A stretch of 64,000 nucleotides of DNA from Melieria omissa (lineage: Eukaryota; Arthropoda; Insecta; Diptera; Ulidiidae). Numbering within the stretch: position 1 is the stretch's first letter; each line of letters starts with the position of its first letter. The notes beneath the pieces were generated by a model that saw nothing but the letters and a program-made list of their open reading frames with translations, made no database searches and was not told the origin of the DNA. The translations under genes and the position numbers were made by a program. Below, piece by piece: positions 32,294 through 42,567 of the stretch. The stretch covers positions 78,074,432-78,138,431 of the forward strand of contig OZ020270.1 of NCBI GenBank assembly GCA_963971225.1, in the 5' to 3' direction.

Positions 32294-34051
32294 TCACTAC
32301 ATAGTATAAAGCAAAGTCGCTGTCGTTGTCTGTCCCTATGTAACATATGCTTAAATCTTTAAAACTACGCAATGGTTTTTAAGCGGTTTTTTAAATGGAT
32401 AGAGTGATTCAAGAGGAAGGTTTATATGTATAATACATGTTTGTACGGCAGGTGGGCGTGGCACCTCCCATACAACCTAAATGTTTAATATGGTATATCT
32501 TCGGAATTAAAAGTCGAACAGCATTGAAATTTAGTACAGTGTCATGGTGTAGGCGTGTCTTTTCATCGGTAAAATTTAATGGGCGTTGGACAAGGGGGAG
32601 TGGCACCGCTCATACAACTCAATTCTTTAATATGGAATAGCTCCGAAATTATAAGTTGCTCAGCATTGAAATTTGGTACAGTGTCATGGCGTAAGCGTAA
32701 CATTCCACCGGTAAAATTTAGTGGGCGTTGGATAAGGGGCGTGGCACTTTTTAAATCCAGGTGTAACTTTTGAACTATAGCATTCACATCAACGACACTC
32801 AGTATAAACTAAGGATTTGGTCGTGTCCTTCGGCAGGGGGGATAAAGTGGATTTTGGACAAGGGGGCGTGGCACCGTCCATACAACTAAATTTTTTAATA
32901 TGGAATAGCTTCGGAATTATAAGTCGCTCAGCATTGAAATTTTGTACACCGTCATGGCGTAAACGTGTCGTTCCACAAATAAAATTTAATGGGCGTTGGA
33001 AAGGGGCGTGGCACTTTTTAAATTCCGGTGTAGCTTTTGAACTATAGCATTCACATCAATGACACTCAGTATAAACTTATTATTTAGTCATGTCCTTCGG
33101 CAGGGGGAATTGGGTCTATTTTGGACAAGGGGGCGTGGCACCGCCCATACAACCCAAATTTTTTATTAGAAATATCTTCAGAATTATAGGTCGCTCAGTA
33201 TTGAAATTTGGAACAGTGTCATTATGTAAGCGTGTCATTCGACTGGTAAAATTTAATGGGCGTTGGACAAGGGGCGTGGAACTTTTTAAATTCCGGTGTT
33301 ACTTTTGAACTATAGCATTCACATCAACGACACTTGGTACAAAGTAACGATTAGGTCATGTCCTTCGACATGGGGAATAGGGTGTATTTTGGACAAGGAG
33401 GCGTGGCACCGCCCATACAACCCAACATTTTGATATGGAATATCTTCGGAATTATAAGTCGCTCAGCATTGAAATTTGGAACAGTGTCATGGCGTAGACG
33501 TGTCGATCCACAAATAAAATTTAATGGGCGTTGGAAAGGGGCGTGTCACTTTTTAAATTCCGGTGTAGCTTTTGAACTATAGCATTCACATCAATGACAC
33601 TCGGTATAAACTTATTATTTAGTCATGTCCTTCGGCAGGGGGAATAGGGTGGATTTTGGACAAGGGGGTGGGGCACCACTCATGCAACTCAAATTTTTAA
33701 TATGGAATCATTTCGGAATTATAAGTCATACAACACTAAAATTTAGTACCCTGTCGTCTCATACATGACTCATTCTAATGATAAGATTTGATGGGCGTCA
33801 GACAAGGGCGTGGCGCGTTTTTTGTGACCCAAATATTTTGCTGAACTTTAAGTGGCACAGCAATGAAACTAAGTACGAACCTACCATTTTCCCTTCCGAC
33901 AGACGGGATGGTGCGGGTATTGAACAAGGGGGTTGGCACCGCCCATATAACTTAAATCTATATATATATACAAGAAAGTGGCAGTATGTGAGTTACGGCA
34001 TCACACTCAAACGGACCGTTTGGGCGAGACGAAGTTTGCCGGGTCAGCTAG
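32294..34051 (+). mobile_element. Helitron-like non-autonomous element 2
   Basis: Starts TCACTACATAGTATAAAGC after an A and ends GTTTGCCGGGTCAGCTAG before a T, the A^TC...CTAG^T pattern. The sequence just inside (TCGCTGTC, then TTAAATCTTTAAAACTACGC) is of a widespread insect Helitron type as far as I recall. Near the 3' end AAACGGACCGTTT forms a small hairpin. The interior is an array of about 268-bp modules (see 32440-33720), the same modules as in element 1 but in opposite orientation. A second possible 5' end, TCTATATATATATACAAG at 33956, could define a 96-bp element nested at the 3' end. No coding capacity. Confidence 0.62.
32440..33720. repeat. Tandem array of about 268-bp GGGCGTGGCACC modules
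   Basis: Units carry GGGGGCGTGGCACCGCCCAT, then ATGGAATATCTTCGGAATTA, GTCATGGCGTAAGCGTGTC, AAATTTAATGGGCGTTGG and AACTATAGCATTCACATCAA. Successive starts are near 32600, 32868, 33137, 33405 and 33672 (spacing 267-269). Short plus-frame ORFs in each unit (for example those starting near 32817, 33090, 33358) are repeats of one another and not genes. Confidence 0.8.
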
Positions 34052-34689
34052 TTAAACATAATACGCAAAGATGAAAGTATAAAAATGGCTTTAAACTAGA
34101 TTTTTTTGCATATCCTAATGTATGAATGTTGACATTCATTATCTAATAGAAAAATCAGGAAATAAAAATGTCGTTTTTGTCCAGCTAGCTTGTTCTAGGC
34201 GAAACACTGTGCGTCGGGTTGCTTCATAAAATCGATTAGCATCTTTATTTGAGCAGCGTTCGTTTGTTGACTCCTAAAAAAATTCAAAAAATGTGCTATA
34301 ATCCATAAAAATTTAACATTTCATACCTACTTTTTGTTACGGTTGACAACGGAGAAAAAGCAAAACGAGAGCAAATTTGGTATCGAGCTGTTTGTATCGT
34401 ACGTTCGATACGACACGACGAGATTTTGTGTTACGGAAAGCAAAAACGATAGTTCGATACACGTATTTGCTCGATATCGAATTATGGAACGCCACCCCAG
34501 CACAGCACAGCTCGCAATTGATGTTCCTTGTCGAACATCCCAACAGAGAATGAAGGTGATCTTCGAAAATTGAAGTTTGCCGAAGCCAGCGACAAAACTT
34601 TGTATAGCCGAACTACGTGCGGGACCTGCTGTGCTAGATTTTCATGACCGAAAAATTGTGTACTGCGTGACACCTCTATGCTTAGTGCT
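34052..34689. other. Spacer left of the pogo/jerky relic
   Basis: AT-rich to 34320, then a stretch with TCGATACGACACGACG and similar. It may hold the decayed N-terminal part of the transposase that becomes recognisable at 34690, but I cannot show it. Confidence 0.3.
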
Positions 34690-34905
34690 TAGTGATATCA
34701 TGGAAGACCCATCTCGAATATTTAATGGTGACGAAACCAGCTTTTCGTTATGCCCCAAAACGGGTAAAGTAATTGCTCCCAAAGGGTATATGGTAAAAAT
34801 GTATAGCAGGTTACAACTTCTAATGAAAAAGAAACAATTACTGTTTTAATCACTTTTCTGCCATTGGGCAAATGCTTCCACCTATGGTAATATTCCCATA
34901 CTTAA

Positions 34906-35633
34906 GGGGGTCGTCTAGTGTGACGGGTCAAAAAAATCGTTTTTTTTGTTTTTTCATAAATCACTTCTAAAACATGTTTAGAAGACGTGTATAAATGGAT
35001 TTTTGTAAATTCGAAGCCGTTATCAAGTTGCACTTGTAAACCGGAGTAGGTATGCGGAGCGCATACCTACTCCGATCCAACTTAAAAACGCGTTTTTCTC
35101 AAAACACGTTTTTTCAAAACTGCTGCCACGATATCTCAAAAACTATTTCACTATTAATGCTCAACTTTTTACACCATCTTGAGTACATGTCCAACTACAA
35201 ATTAAGCTAAAAGAATTAAGATTGCTTCGTTACTTTTTTTTTTCTTCAATTATATGCACGTGAAAAATAGTCGAAAAACTCATATTTTTTTATGTTTAGG
35301 CAAAAAAATACTTTTTTTTGGAATTCGAACTTTCTTTTAGCTCAATTTGCAGTTTGAAGTCTCAGGAATGAAATGGCGTTTGGTTTTTTGATTTCAGATA
35401 ATTACAACGCCCGGAATCATGGCAGCAGTGGAGCAACTTTTTTTTTTACGTCTTCCTGTTGAGTGGTGTAACTCCGATACTAATCAATAGATTGGCTTCA
35501 AATAATTATAAAACTTTGTCGGAATGTACTCAAAGAAGAAATAAAATTCAAAAGTTATTTTACTTGAACGGTTTTTTTAATAATGACTGTCAAAAAAGGC
35601 ATAAAAATACGGCCTTCACACTAGACGACCCCC
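34906..35633. mobile_element. TTAA-target MITE (GGGGGTCGTCTAGTGTGA ends)
   Basis: 728 bp with inverted GGGGGTCGTCTAGTGTGA ends and TTAA on both sides (34902-34905, 35634-35637). Noncoding, A/T rich, with CTCCGGTTTACAAG and GGAGTAGGTATGCGGAGCG-like symmetric GC patches near 35035-35075. It cuts the pogo/jerky reading frame. The superfamily is uncertain; it has the same length as the TTAA MITE at 21554-22281 but different ends. Confidence 0.85.
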
Positions 35634-36240
35634 TTAAGGCCGCCAAAGGAAATTGTGAATAGTATGCCAGAAAATTGGTTTCTTAGTCGCACCGAAAGTG
35701 GATGGATGAAAAGCGAAACCTTTTTCGAATATGTTGCAAATTGTTTTGACAAGTGGTTAGACGAGAAACATGTAAAAAGACCGGTTATTTTATTTGGGGA
35801 TGGTCATAAATCTCATCTTACTTTAGATTTGAGCGAATTTTGCAACCAAAAACAGATACATAGTTTTGTATTCGTTGTCACCAAATACAACCCACATTAT
35901 GCAGCCTGCTGATGTGAGCTTATGTAGGCCTCTAAAAACAAATTGGAAGCAGACGATGCATCAGTGGCAAAGTGAGAATGTTGGTGAGGTCCTTACAAAA
36001 AAGAACTTTTGTTTATTATTCAAAAAGGCGATTGAAAGTAATGAAAATCACTCCGCTGCAATTAAGAATGGGTTTCGTAAATGTGGTATATATCCACTAG
36101 ACCCAGATGCGGTCGATTATTCAAAATGTGTGAAGATAAATGCAATTAGAATTTTCGAGATTATTGAACTAGATTCGGAAACAATTCTTACTGAAAAGTA
36201 CAAAGTTGCTTCGAAAGTTATAATGGAATTGTTTTCTTAA

Positions 36241-36726
36241 CCCTTTCCTTCCCAATTTCGATGTATAATTTTCGATTTTTCCCCATTCTATGAATTGTAT
36301 CGCTTAAAAGAAACATTGTTCTGAGCTTTTTCAGCAAAATATGTAGTTTGTTTTTATGGGAACATTGAAAATTGTTAACATTTGTGCAACGGTTCCCGCT
36401 CGACAGGGCAGCAGAATTAAATGGCAAAAATGTAATATTGCTCTATGTTTAACAAAGGACACCGAATAACTCTAACATTCTAACAAATAACTCTAAAAAC
36501 TTGAAAATAAGGGACATTTTATTTTCATATAAAATATGTTGTAATTTTGCTTCATAAAAGCCCAGTGTAGTCTAGTGTAGTATGGCTACCTCCTCCTCGC
36601 GCCTCCCACTGGAAAGTCGAAACCATTTTAAATATGATGCAAACTACTTTTAAATAGTTCTCTCGTTTCAAATAACCAACATCCAACTTGTTTCTATGGC
36701 TATTTCATAATTCGGGAAGGAAAGGG
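36241..36726. mobile_element. piggyBac-type MITE, copy B
   Basis: 486 bp, ends CCCTTTCCTTCCC inverted, TTAA at 36237-36240 and 36727-36730. Nearly identical to copy A (30466-30985) except for a roughly 35-bp deletion beside the left end that removes the TGGTAGCCA palindrome. It lies in the pogo/jerky relic, exactly where the frame meets a TAA that is part of the TTAA target. Confidence 0.88.
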
Positions 36727-37765
36727 TTAATTACGGTCTCGTGACATAAATCCTGATACTATATTAGAGGTTATAGCTGAAGCAGAGCGCTCAGTTGGAT
36801 CTGTAGAATGTCCAACGGAATAACTATCGAATTGTGTAGCTAAAAAAGACAACACCGTCAACGAGGCACATCAAGCAGTAGAAGAGGCCATCACAAATGA
36901 GGCAAACGGGAATCTTTAGACGATTTCATTGATGGACATATCGCTGGGTGGCATTGAAATTCCACTAAGTGTAATTGTAGTAAATCATGAGGGAGTTTTG
37001 GAATTACCTGACGAGGAATCACATTGCAATGTATCTAAAAATTTGCAAATTGCGCGAACTGAAATCCTTCCTTCAGTTTCTTCACCATTGCATGTAAGCA
37101 GCTCTAGCGCAATAGCAATACATCTATTTTATCCGAAACCTATAGGGTTTGTAGGTAATAAGAATGATTACATAATTTATTCTTAACGCAACCTAATAAT
37201 TAATGATTAACTTAGGTAAGTGATTTGGAAAAGACGCTTTTAGATCTCCTAGTGCTATATCTTCAAAAGGATGGAAGGATAGTTATTTAGAAAAGGAACA
37301 AGCGAAACAAATGAAACAGGATGCGGTTATCCAGAGAAAGGAAGAAAGATTAGCCAAAAAGGGTTTAAAGAAAAGCAAGTAAAAGTCCAAAGCCAAGAAA
37401 TGATTACCATAGACTAAAACTTCAAAATGTGCACATATTCTGTAGCATAATTTCACAATGAATGGAATTTTTTAATTAATCAGCCCAATCACGTTACTCG
37501 ACGAGTGCTCGTCGGAAAGCATTTCAGTGAGCTCACTCCGAATAGCAATCACGTTACTCGACGGAAATTCGAAATTCCCGACGGGAATATTATGGGGGAA
37601 AAAGCAATCACGTTACTCGTCGGGAGCAAGTTTTCTGTCAAATGTACTCACTTTTGATTTTGAAAGTGAACCAGTGAAAAAGCAAACGAATCTTTGATAT
37701 TTTTAGATAAAAGAAATGTTAAATGCAATAAGAATCAAAGAAACTCGTTTTAATAAAAAATAGTT

Positions 37766-38383
37766 TTAATTAACATTACAAATTACTTTAAGGCTGTGAA
37801 ATCTCTTTCGGTTGACGTATAAATGCTTGTCCTCCTGTGGCGCAATGATCGGTATATGTGTATCATCTACAGCCATTACCAAATTAGGGATTTGGGATTT
37901 GCCGTAAAACCACAAGCGAGCTGAATTTTCTTCATCGGCATTCATTTTCAGCTTAATCCACTTCGGGCAAAGAACTTCTTCCAACACACTGAGAACTTCC
38001 GACAGTATGTTGGAAAAAGTTGATTGCCCGAACCCTGCCCGGTAGTCTTTTGCTGTTGCTTCATGCGATGCGCCTTCGGCAAGAAAATGCAGGACGCATG
38101 CCAACTTAAAAGACGCTGGGATGGCATTGCTCCGTCTCAACGGAAGATGTTCTTCAACGTGCTGAAGCACATATGTAAACATAGGCTTTGTTATTCTGAA
38201 GTTCTTTATGAATCTGTAAGATAGTGGTTATTAATTTTTTTACAAGAGCTGAAGTCAAAATTACTTACTCTGCATCACTTTGGCTGAGGACATTGAAGTG
38301 CCTCAACGATTTCCGCATCATTGCCAATGTATCTTCAGCGCCTTCCTCGCGCCTGGCAGCAATAAAAGCATAAATGCTGTCCA
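37766..38383 (-). pseudogene. HARBI1-like PIF/Harbinger nuclease, C-terminally truncated, one intron
   Basis: Exon 1 runs from ATG 38383 (MDSIYAFIAARREEGAEDTL) to 38267-38266; GTAAGT opens an intron of about 50 nt that ends TTACAG near 38217. Spliced, the frame joins SQSDAE directly to FIKNFRITKPMFTYVLQHVE, exactly the join expected for the HARBI1 N-terminal region. Then LACVLHFLAEGASHEATAKD, GFGQSTFSNILSEVL and NLVMAVDDTHIPIIAPQED with the first catalytic Asp, and YVNRKRFHSLKVICNVN, where the frame stops at 37766. The remaining DDE residues are lost. It would have cut element ends in the nucleus. The surviving exon part is intact. Confidence 0.87.
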
Positions 38384-38655
38384 TGTTTTTAAGAATTAAA
38401 AACAGTAACCGAAATATTGGTGCTGATAGAGGCGCAAATAAACAAATCACAAAATATTTGCACAAATGTAAACAAAACAAAAGCAGGGTACACGGGTATT
38501 AAGGCGCAAACAAATAGGGGTGCGAAACTGATTTTAAATGAGTCACAACTAGTACAAAAATGATGGTAAACAACTTCACCAGCATCTTATTTAAAAATGC
38601 AATTAAAAACCAAGTAATTGTCATCAATTTCAGTTATTTTAATAGAAAAACATTT

Positions 38656-40288
38656 CGTCGGCTTAAGGTGAAAAGGTGCTAAGTCCACTTTTTTACAAAT
38701 ATCAGATTTTGATGTACGATGAAAGAAAACGTCAAAATACATCATTTTACAAAAAAAAGTAAATAGCTTTCTTGTTTTTATCTGCTGTTTTACAATGATG
38801 CGCAAATGTGCTAAATCCATAGTTCGCTTATTTAGAATGAAAATGTTCTAAGTCCACTTGTTTTGATTTTGAGGAAAGACAAGAGTGCAGTAAAACCCAC
38901 TCAAGTAGAAAAGAAATACAAAGGTATAAGACTGAAGAGTTAATTGTTTTAACTGTTGACCTTCAAGCAATGTAAATGGCCCCAAAATCGAATGTTAGTA
39001 GCCAATATAACCGTACAAAATTACAAGTGCACAATTTAGTATTTTATAAAATAATAAATCAAAAAGGGTACTGTTTCATATGGAATGAAGTAGAAGGCGG
39101 AGTGTCTTCCAAAGAATTTCCAAGTATTTGGGTCTATTTCATTGAAAACAAATTCTTCCTGATCTCATTGGAAATGAATCGAACACAAAAATCATATTTC
39201 ATAGCGATGGATGTACATACCAAAACCGAAACGTTACTATGAGTAAAGCCCTAATGAATGCAGCTGCTAAACATGAAATAACCATTGCCAAACCAAAAAA
39301 TTTTAGAAACTGGACACACACAAATGAAAGCGGACAGTGTCCATTCTACCATAGAACGTGCGATGACAAATCGCACAATCGATGTTCCTGCGGAATATAT
39401 TGGTATATGCATGGCCGCTCAAAAAAGCAAAAACGAGGTCGAATATTAAGATCATACATTTTAAAAACATTTTTAAGAACTTTCTTTTTGTAAAAAGTAT
39501 TCGTCCAGGACGGCTAAAAGGCGATGCTAAAGTCACAAACATTCGGGCCATAAAATACACTCCACAAAAAAAAAATACTTTACAAATTAAGATTCTCACA
39601 TTCATGGCAACTTCTTCCACAAAGAGTTGATAAATCTATTGTACCGTTAGACTGAACTGACTTAAAACCATTATACTCTGAAAGAAGAAAACTTACAGCA
39701 AGAAAATATGAAAACCTTCAACGCTTAAAGACAACATTGCCAAAAGAACCATCATCGATTTTATGAGGAATTACGTCACGAGTAATATTCTATTTTGATA
39801 TGTATTTTTTTTAAGCAGCAATGACGAAAGACTGCGTTGTTTACTTTTAAAATACTTGCTTTTTACTTTTCTCACTTTAATGTAACTGTTTACTACTTTA
39901 CTGTTTAAATATTTTTTCGCAGCATGGAAGTAAGACTGTACAAATTCCTTTCTTTTACAATGAAACTATTGCTACAAGTATTAAAAGCAACAAATTAGGT
40001 TGTGGTATTTGTATATAAACAAATTGTGTTTTGTGAAAACGTGCTAAGTCCTGTGCACAATTTAAAAATAACTGAAGAAAATGTGTTAAGTCAAAAAGGT
40101 ATATATAAATCGGAAGTAAAATTTTTTTTGTATTTCTTCATATTCTTTTCATTACTCTAAGATATTGTTTAGTAACATTACATAAAAAAATAAAACAATT
40201 AATTTTCATTTAAATTTTTACACGGTTTTTTGTCTCTCCTGAAAAATTTGAAAAAGTGGACTTAGCACCTTTTCACCCTAAGCCGACG
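38656..40288 (+). mobile_element. TIR element nested in the Harbinger element, superfamily unknown
   Basis: Inverted ends CGTCGGCTTAAGGTGAAAAG and CGTCGGCTTAGGGTGAAAAG (inverted at right), continuing as GTGCTAAGTCCACTTTTT for a total of about 38 bp. Possible 4-bp duplication ATTT (38652-38655, 40289-40292). GTGCTAAGTCC-like boxes recur inside (near 38808, 38848, 40043, 40085). It holds the transposase-like relic at 38976-39765. I cannot name the superfamily from these ends. Confidence 0.72.
38976..39765 (+). pseudogene. Transposase-like relic of an uncharacterised arthropod family
   Basis: Degraded coding sequence in several frames: QYNRTKLQVHNLVFYKIINQ and GYCFIWNEVEGGVSSKEF (38976-39242), then LETGHTQMKADSVHSTIERA (near 39320), NRTIDVPAEYIGICMAAQK, RPGRLKGDAKVTNIRAIKYT and finally ERRKLTARKYENLQRLKTT near 39680-39735. 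The GHTQM..DS.HS.IER string and YC.(I/L)W.E.EGG.SS are ones I have seen in large uncharacterised protein families of arthropods and cnidarians that look like RNase H-fold transposases. Which superfamily they belong to I do not know. At least four stops or frameshifts are present. Its position between matched TIRs supports the transposase reading. Confidence 0.6.
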
Positions 40289-40438
40289 ATTTATTTGCAT
40301 AAAGGCGCAGAATATAGAAAGTAATTCCGCCACCGTTTTTCACTCTTTCGAACAGCTTTCAGTTCAGCCGAAAATGAGAGGAAAAATGTTGCCTGCTTTT
40401 TTTGAATTTTTCCGTCGAGCAACGTGATTGGGCTGAAT

Positions 40439-41032
40439 GTTTTTTTTATAATTTTTATAAATGAATAACTTTCAGAAAAAGTGTGTTTACTTATTTTTAC
40501 ACATAAATATACATACATTTGCATTAATTACAATTTTCTTTCAAGTGGCCGGTAACTAAAGTTTTTATGGCCGATTACTGAAAAAAGTGTCCGATTACTG
40601 CACAAAATGACATTTTTCCTAAAAACGTAAATAGCTACAAAAAATAGAATGTTTCCTACAAATTGCATATCGTTACTGATTTATGATACGATATAGATTA
40701 TATATTGGTTTGTTAATTTGGAATACATTGAATACTACGAAACATATGGCGAAACAAAGTCAGGAGAAAAGTTAAGTGGCCAGTTACTAGTGCCTTACCC
40801 TATATATAGTTTTTACTACTGACAGATAGGCAAAATCGAATACAATACAAAATAATTGCTTTTAAAAACGCCATAGGTCCCTATGGACCTTGTTGGGCAT
40901 CGGAGGGTTAAACTAAGGGCTCAGTTTTACTTTAAAGATTTTTACTTAAAAGAGCGTATTTTTGAGGCGTGAGTCTATTGCAATCTTACACAAGTAGCCA
41001 CACCTCTAAGTCTTCTGTCAATCTATTTTCAG
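40439..41032. other. Intergenic or intron sequence before the EGF exons
   Basis: AT-rich with no clear gene. GTGGCCGGTAACTA near 40543 and GTGGCCAGTTACTA near 40776 form a direct pair. The last bases (TCTATTTTCAG) are a polypyrimidine tract and splice acceptor for the first exon at 41033, so at least the right part is intron. Confidence 0.45.
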
Positions 41033-42567
41033 ATGACATCTGCGGCAAGGTGCCCAATTTATGTGCACAGATTTGTGAGAATACAAAAGAGGCGTATCGC
41101 TGCAAGTGCCGATCGGGATTTAAGCTGGACGAAAACAATGTCACGTGTTCCTCGCTCACCAGTGACATTGCCGATGGTATAGGTGGGTACAAGTAGTGTT
41201 AGCCGACGTCCGATACAAGCTGCAAACTGTACAAGCTTTCATTTAGACGACGACGCAGTCGTGGATGACAAGGAAGCGAATGGGGAGTCAGATGTAGAGA
41301 TTGAGATAGACCGTAACAATGTTGCAGCCTTGCCAGAGGAAGATAACGATGGGACGTTGCGTTGCACTGGCGGCTACGAGTACGACTATCTGAAACACAA
41401 GTGCATCGACGTTGATGAGTGCACCGCAAAATTGGATAACTGCAAAAGCAATCAATATTGCCACAATATGATCGGAAGTTATCGCTGCTTAAGAATCAAG
41501 TTGAAGCACTGCGAAAGCGGTTGGCGTTATAATGACAAACAGGAGAAGTGTGAAGGTGAGCGTGTAACCAAAGGTTTATCACTGCCGCTAACCACTTGAC
41601 CCTCTCTGACAGATGTTAATGAATGTACCGAAAAACTGGATGACTGCAATGATACGCAGCAATGTATCAATACTCGCGGAAGCTTCAAGTGTCAGCCGCT
41701 CAAAGAGAATGCCGCCGTACTAACTGACAAGCGAAGTTGTAACTCCGGCTACGTGTACAGTGCGGAAACGGAAACGTGTGAAGGTGAGTTTCAGTTGCTC
41801 TTCGGTTACAGCAATTTCACGTTTACGTCGCCTTGTTCAGATTATGACGAGTGCAGTGATATGCCCTGCAAGGACGCCTACACTTGCATCAACCATCCGG
41901 GGCGTTACGAGTGCAAGAAGAAGCAGCTGTTACATAGTTACGACAGCGACGGCGTTGGCAGCAAAATGGCTGCTGCGATAGGCAAATGTGGAGCCGGATT
42001 TCAATACAAACACGGTCGCTGCATGGACATTGATGAGTGTTCAGTTGATGAGAGTGCCTGCGATAGCAGTCAAGTGTGCACCAACGATATCGGCGGTTAT
42101 CACTGTGACTGTAAAATCGGCTTCAATTTGGACACCACCACGAATGCTTGTGTGGGTATGTATCAGAGCATTCATACAACATATAACAAACCATTTGCCC
42201 ATTGCTTTTAAGTACTTCGAAATTCTTCTCATCGACACTTCTTACTCTTTAAATGCACTTTCTTCTTGTTCTTGACTAGCATTAAATTAAATGCACCTTA
42301 CCATTGCAATATACATATATACTTTTGTCGTCTAATTTAAAGTCAATGCTATTCATAATTAAAAAGGAATTAATAAATTAATTAAAGAAATTAATTCATC
42401 GTTCCGATAAATCTTTAATTTCCCAGATATCAACGAATGCTCCATAAATAACCACAATTGTTTACCAACGCAGCGTTGTGACAATACTGTCGGTTCTTAT
42501 ATTTGTACGCGTTTGCAAAGTTGCGGTACTGGTTACACCCTAAATGCTGAGACGGGTAATTGCGATG
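41033..42567 (+). CDS. Fibulin/fibrillin-like calcium-binding EGF protein, five internal exons
   Basis: Host gene. Exons 41033-41182, 41247-41555, 41613-41783, 41841-42155 and 42427-42567, all bounded by AG and GT (donors GTGGGT, GTGAGC, GTGAGT, GTATGT, GTGAGT) and all in phase 1, so each exon or pair encodes a whole module. Exon 1 is a six-cysteine EGF (DICGKVPNLCAQICEN). Exon 2 has an acidic linker, then a cbEGF starting DVDECTAKLDNC. Exon 3 starts DVNECTEKLDDC, exon 4 holds two modules (DYDECSDMPC, DIDECSVDESAC) and exon 5 one (DINECSINNHNC). The D(V/I)(D/N)EC start, the Q.C.N..GSY.C middle and aromatic residues are calcium-binding EGF hallmarks. The modules form rigid rods in secreted matrix proteins. 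Start, signal peptide and C-terminus are outside these exons. Fly CG31999-like proteins are a possible orthologue, but unverified. Confidence 0.85.
42156..42426 (+). other. Intron 4 of the EGF gene
   Basis: 271-bp intron between GTATGT and CCCAG; AT-rich. The other three introns are only 57-64 bp. Nothing else recognised in it. Confidence 0.8.

Larger units (their letters stand above)
34690..37382 (+). pseudogene. Pogo/jerky-type DDE_1 transposase relic, split by two TTAA MITEs
   Basis: Pieces in order: MEDPSRIFNGDETSFSLCPK (first catalytic D, 34699 onward) to GKVIAPKG; a MITE at 34906-35633; PENWFLSRTESGWMKSETFF and VILFGDGHKSHLTLDLSEF (second D, 35655-35870); after a one-base shift near 35880, SPNTTHIMQPADVSLCRPLK (third D) to AIKNGFRKCGIYPLDPDAV and VIMELFS (36236); a second MITE at 36241-36726; then RSRDINPDTILEVIAEAERS. 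A last piece near 37215-37382, SPSAISSKGWKDSYLEKEQ to KKGLKKSK, follows an AG and may be a terminal exon. The order and motifs are those of the CENP-B/jerky/pogo DDE family. Several stops and shifts show it is dead. The element ends were not identified. Confidence 0.78.
37481..40435 (-). mobile_element. PIF/Harbinger element with nested TIR element
   Basis: Ends CAGCCCAATCACGTTACTCG and, inverted, CAGCCCAATCACGTTGCTCG, with the trinucleotide AAT on both sides (37478-37480, 40436-40438). Inside the left end CAATCACGTTACTCG recurs at 37486, 37546 and 37605, a 59-60 bp periodic set of likely transposase-binding sites. It encodes a truncated HARBI1-like protein on the minus strand and has been invaded by another TIR element (38656-40288). 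Without that insert it is about 1.3 kb. Confidence 0.85.

Noticed and set aside
32437..33582. Series of similar 65-75 codon plus-strand ORFs (FGQGGVAP...)
   Set aside because: They repeat with the 268-bp Helitron module and reflect translated repeats, not a gene family.
38656..40288. TTAA-type MITE with ends GGTGAAAAGGTGC
   Set aside because: The inverted similarity continues outside TTAA through CGTCGGC on both sides, so TTAA is not the target duplication.
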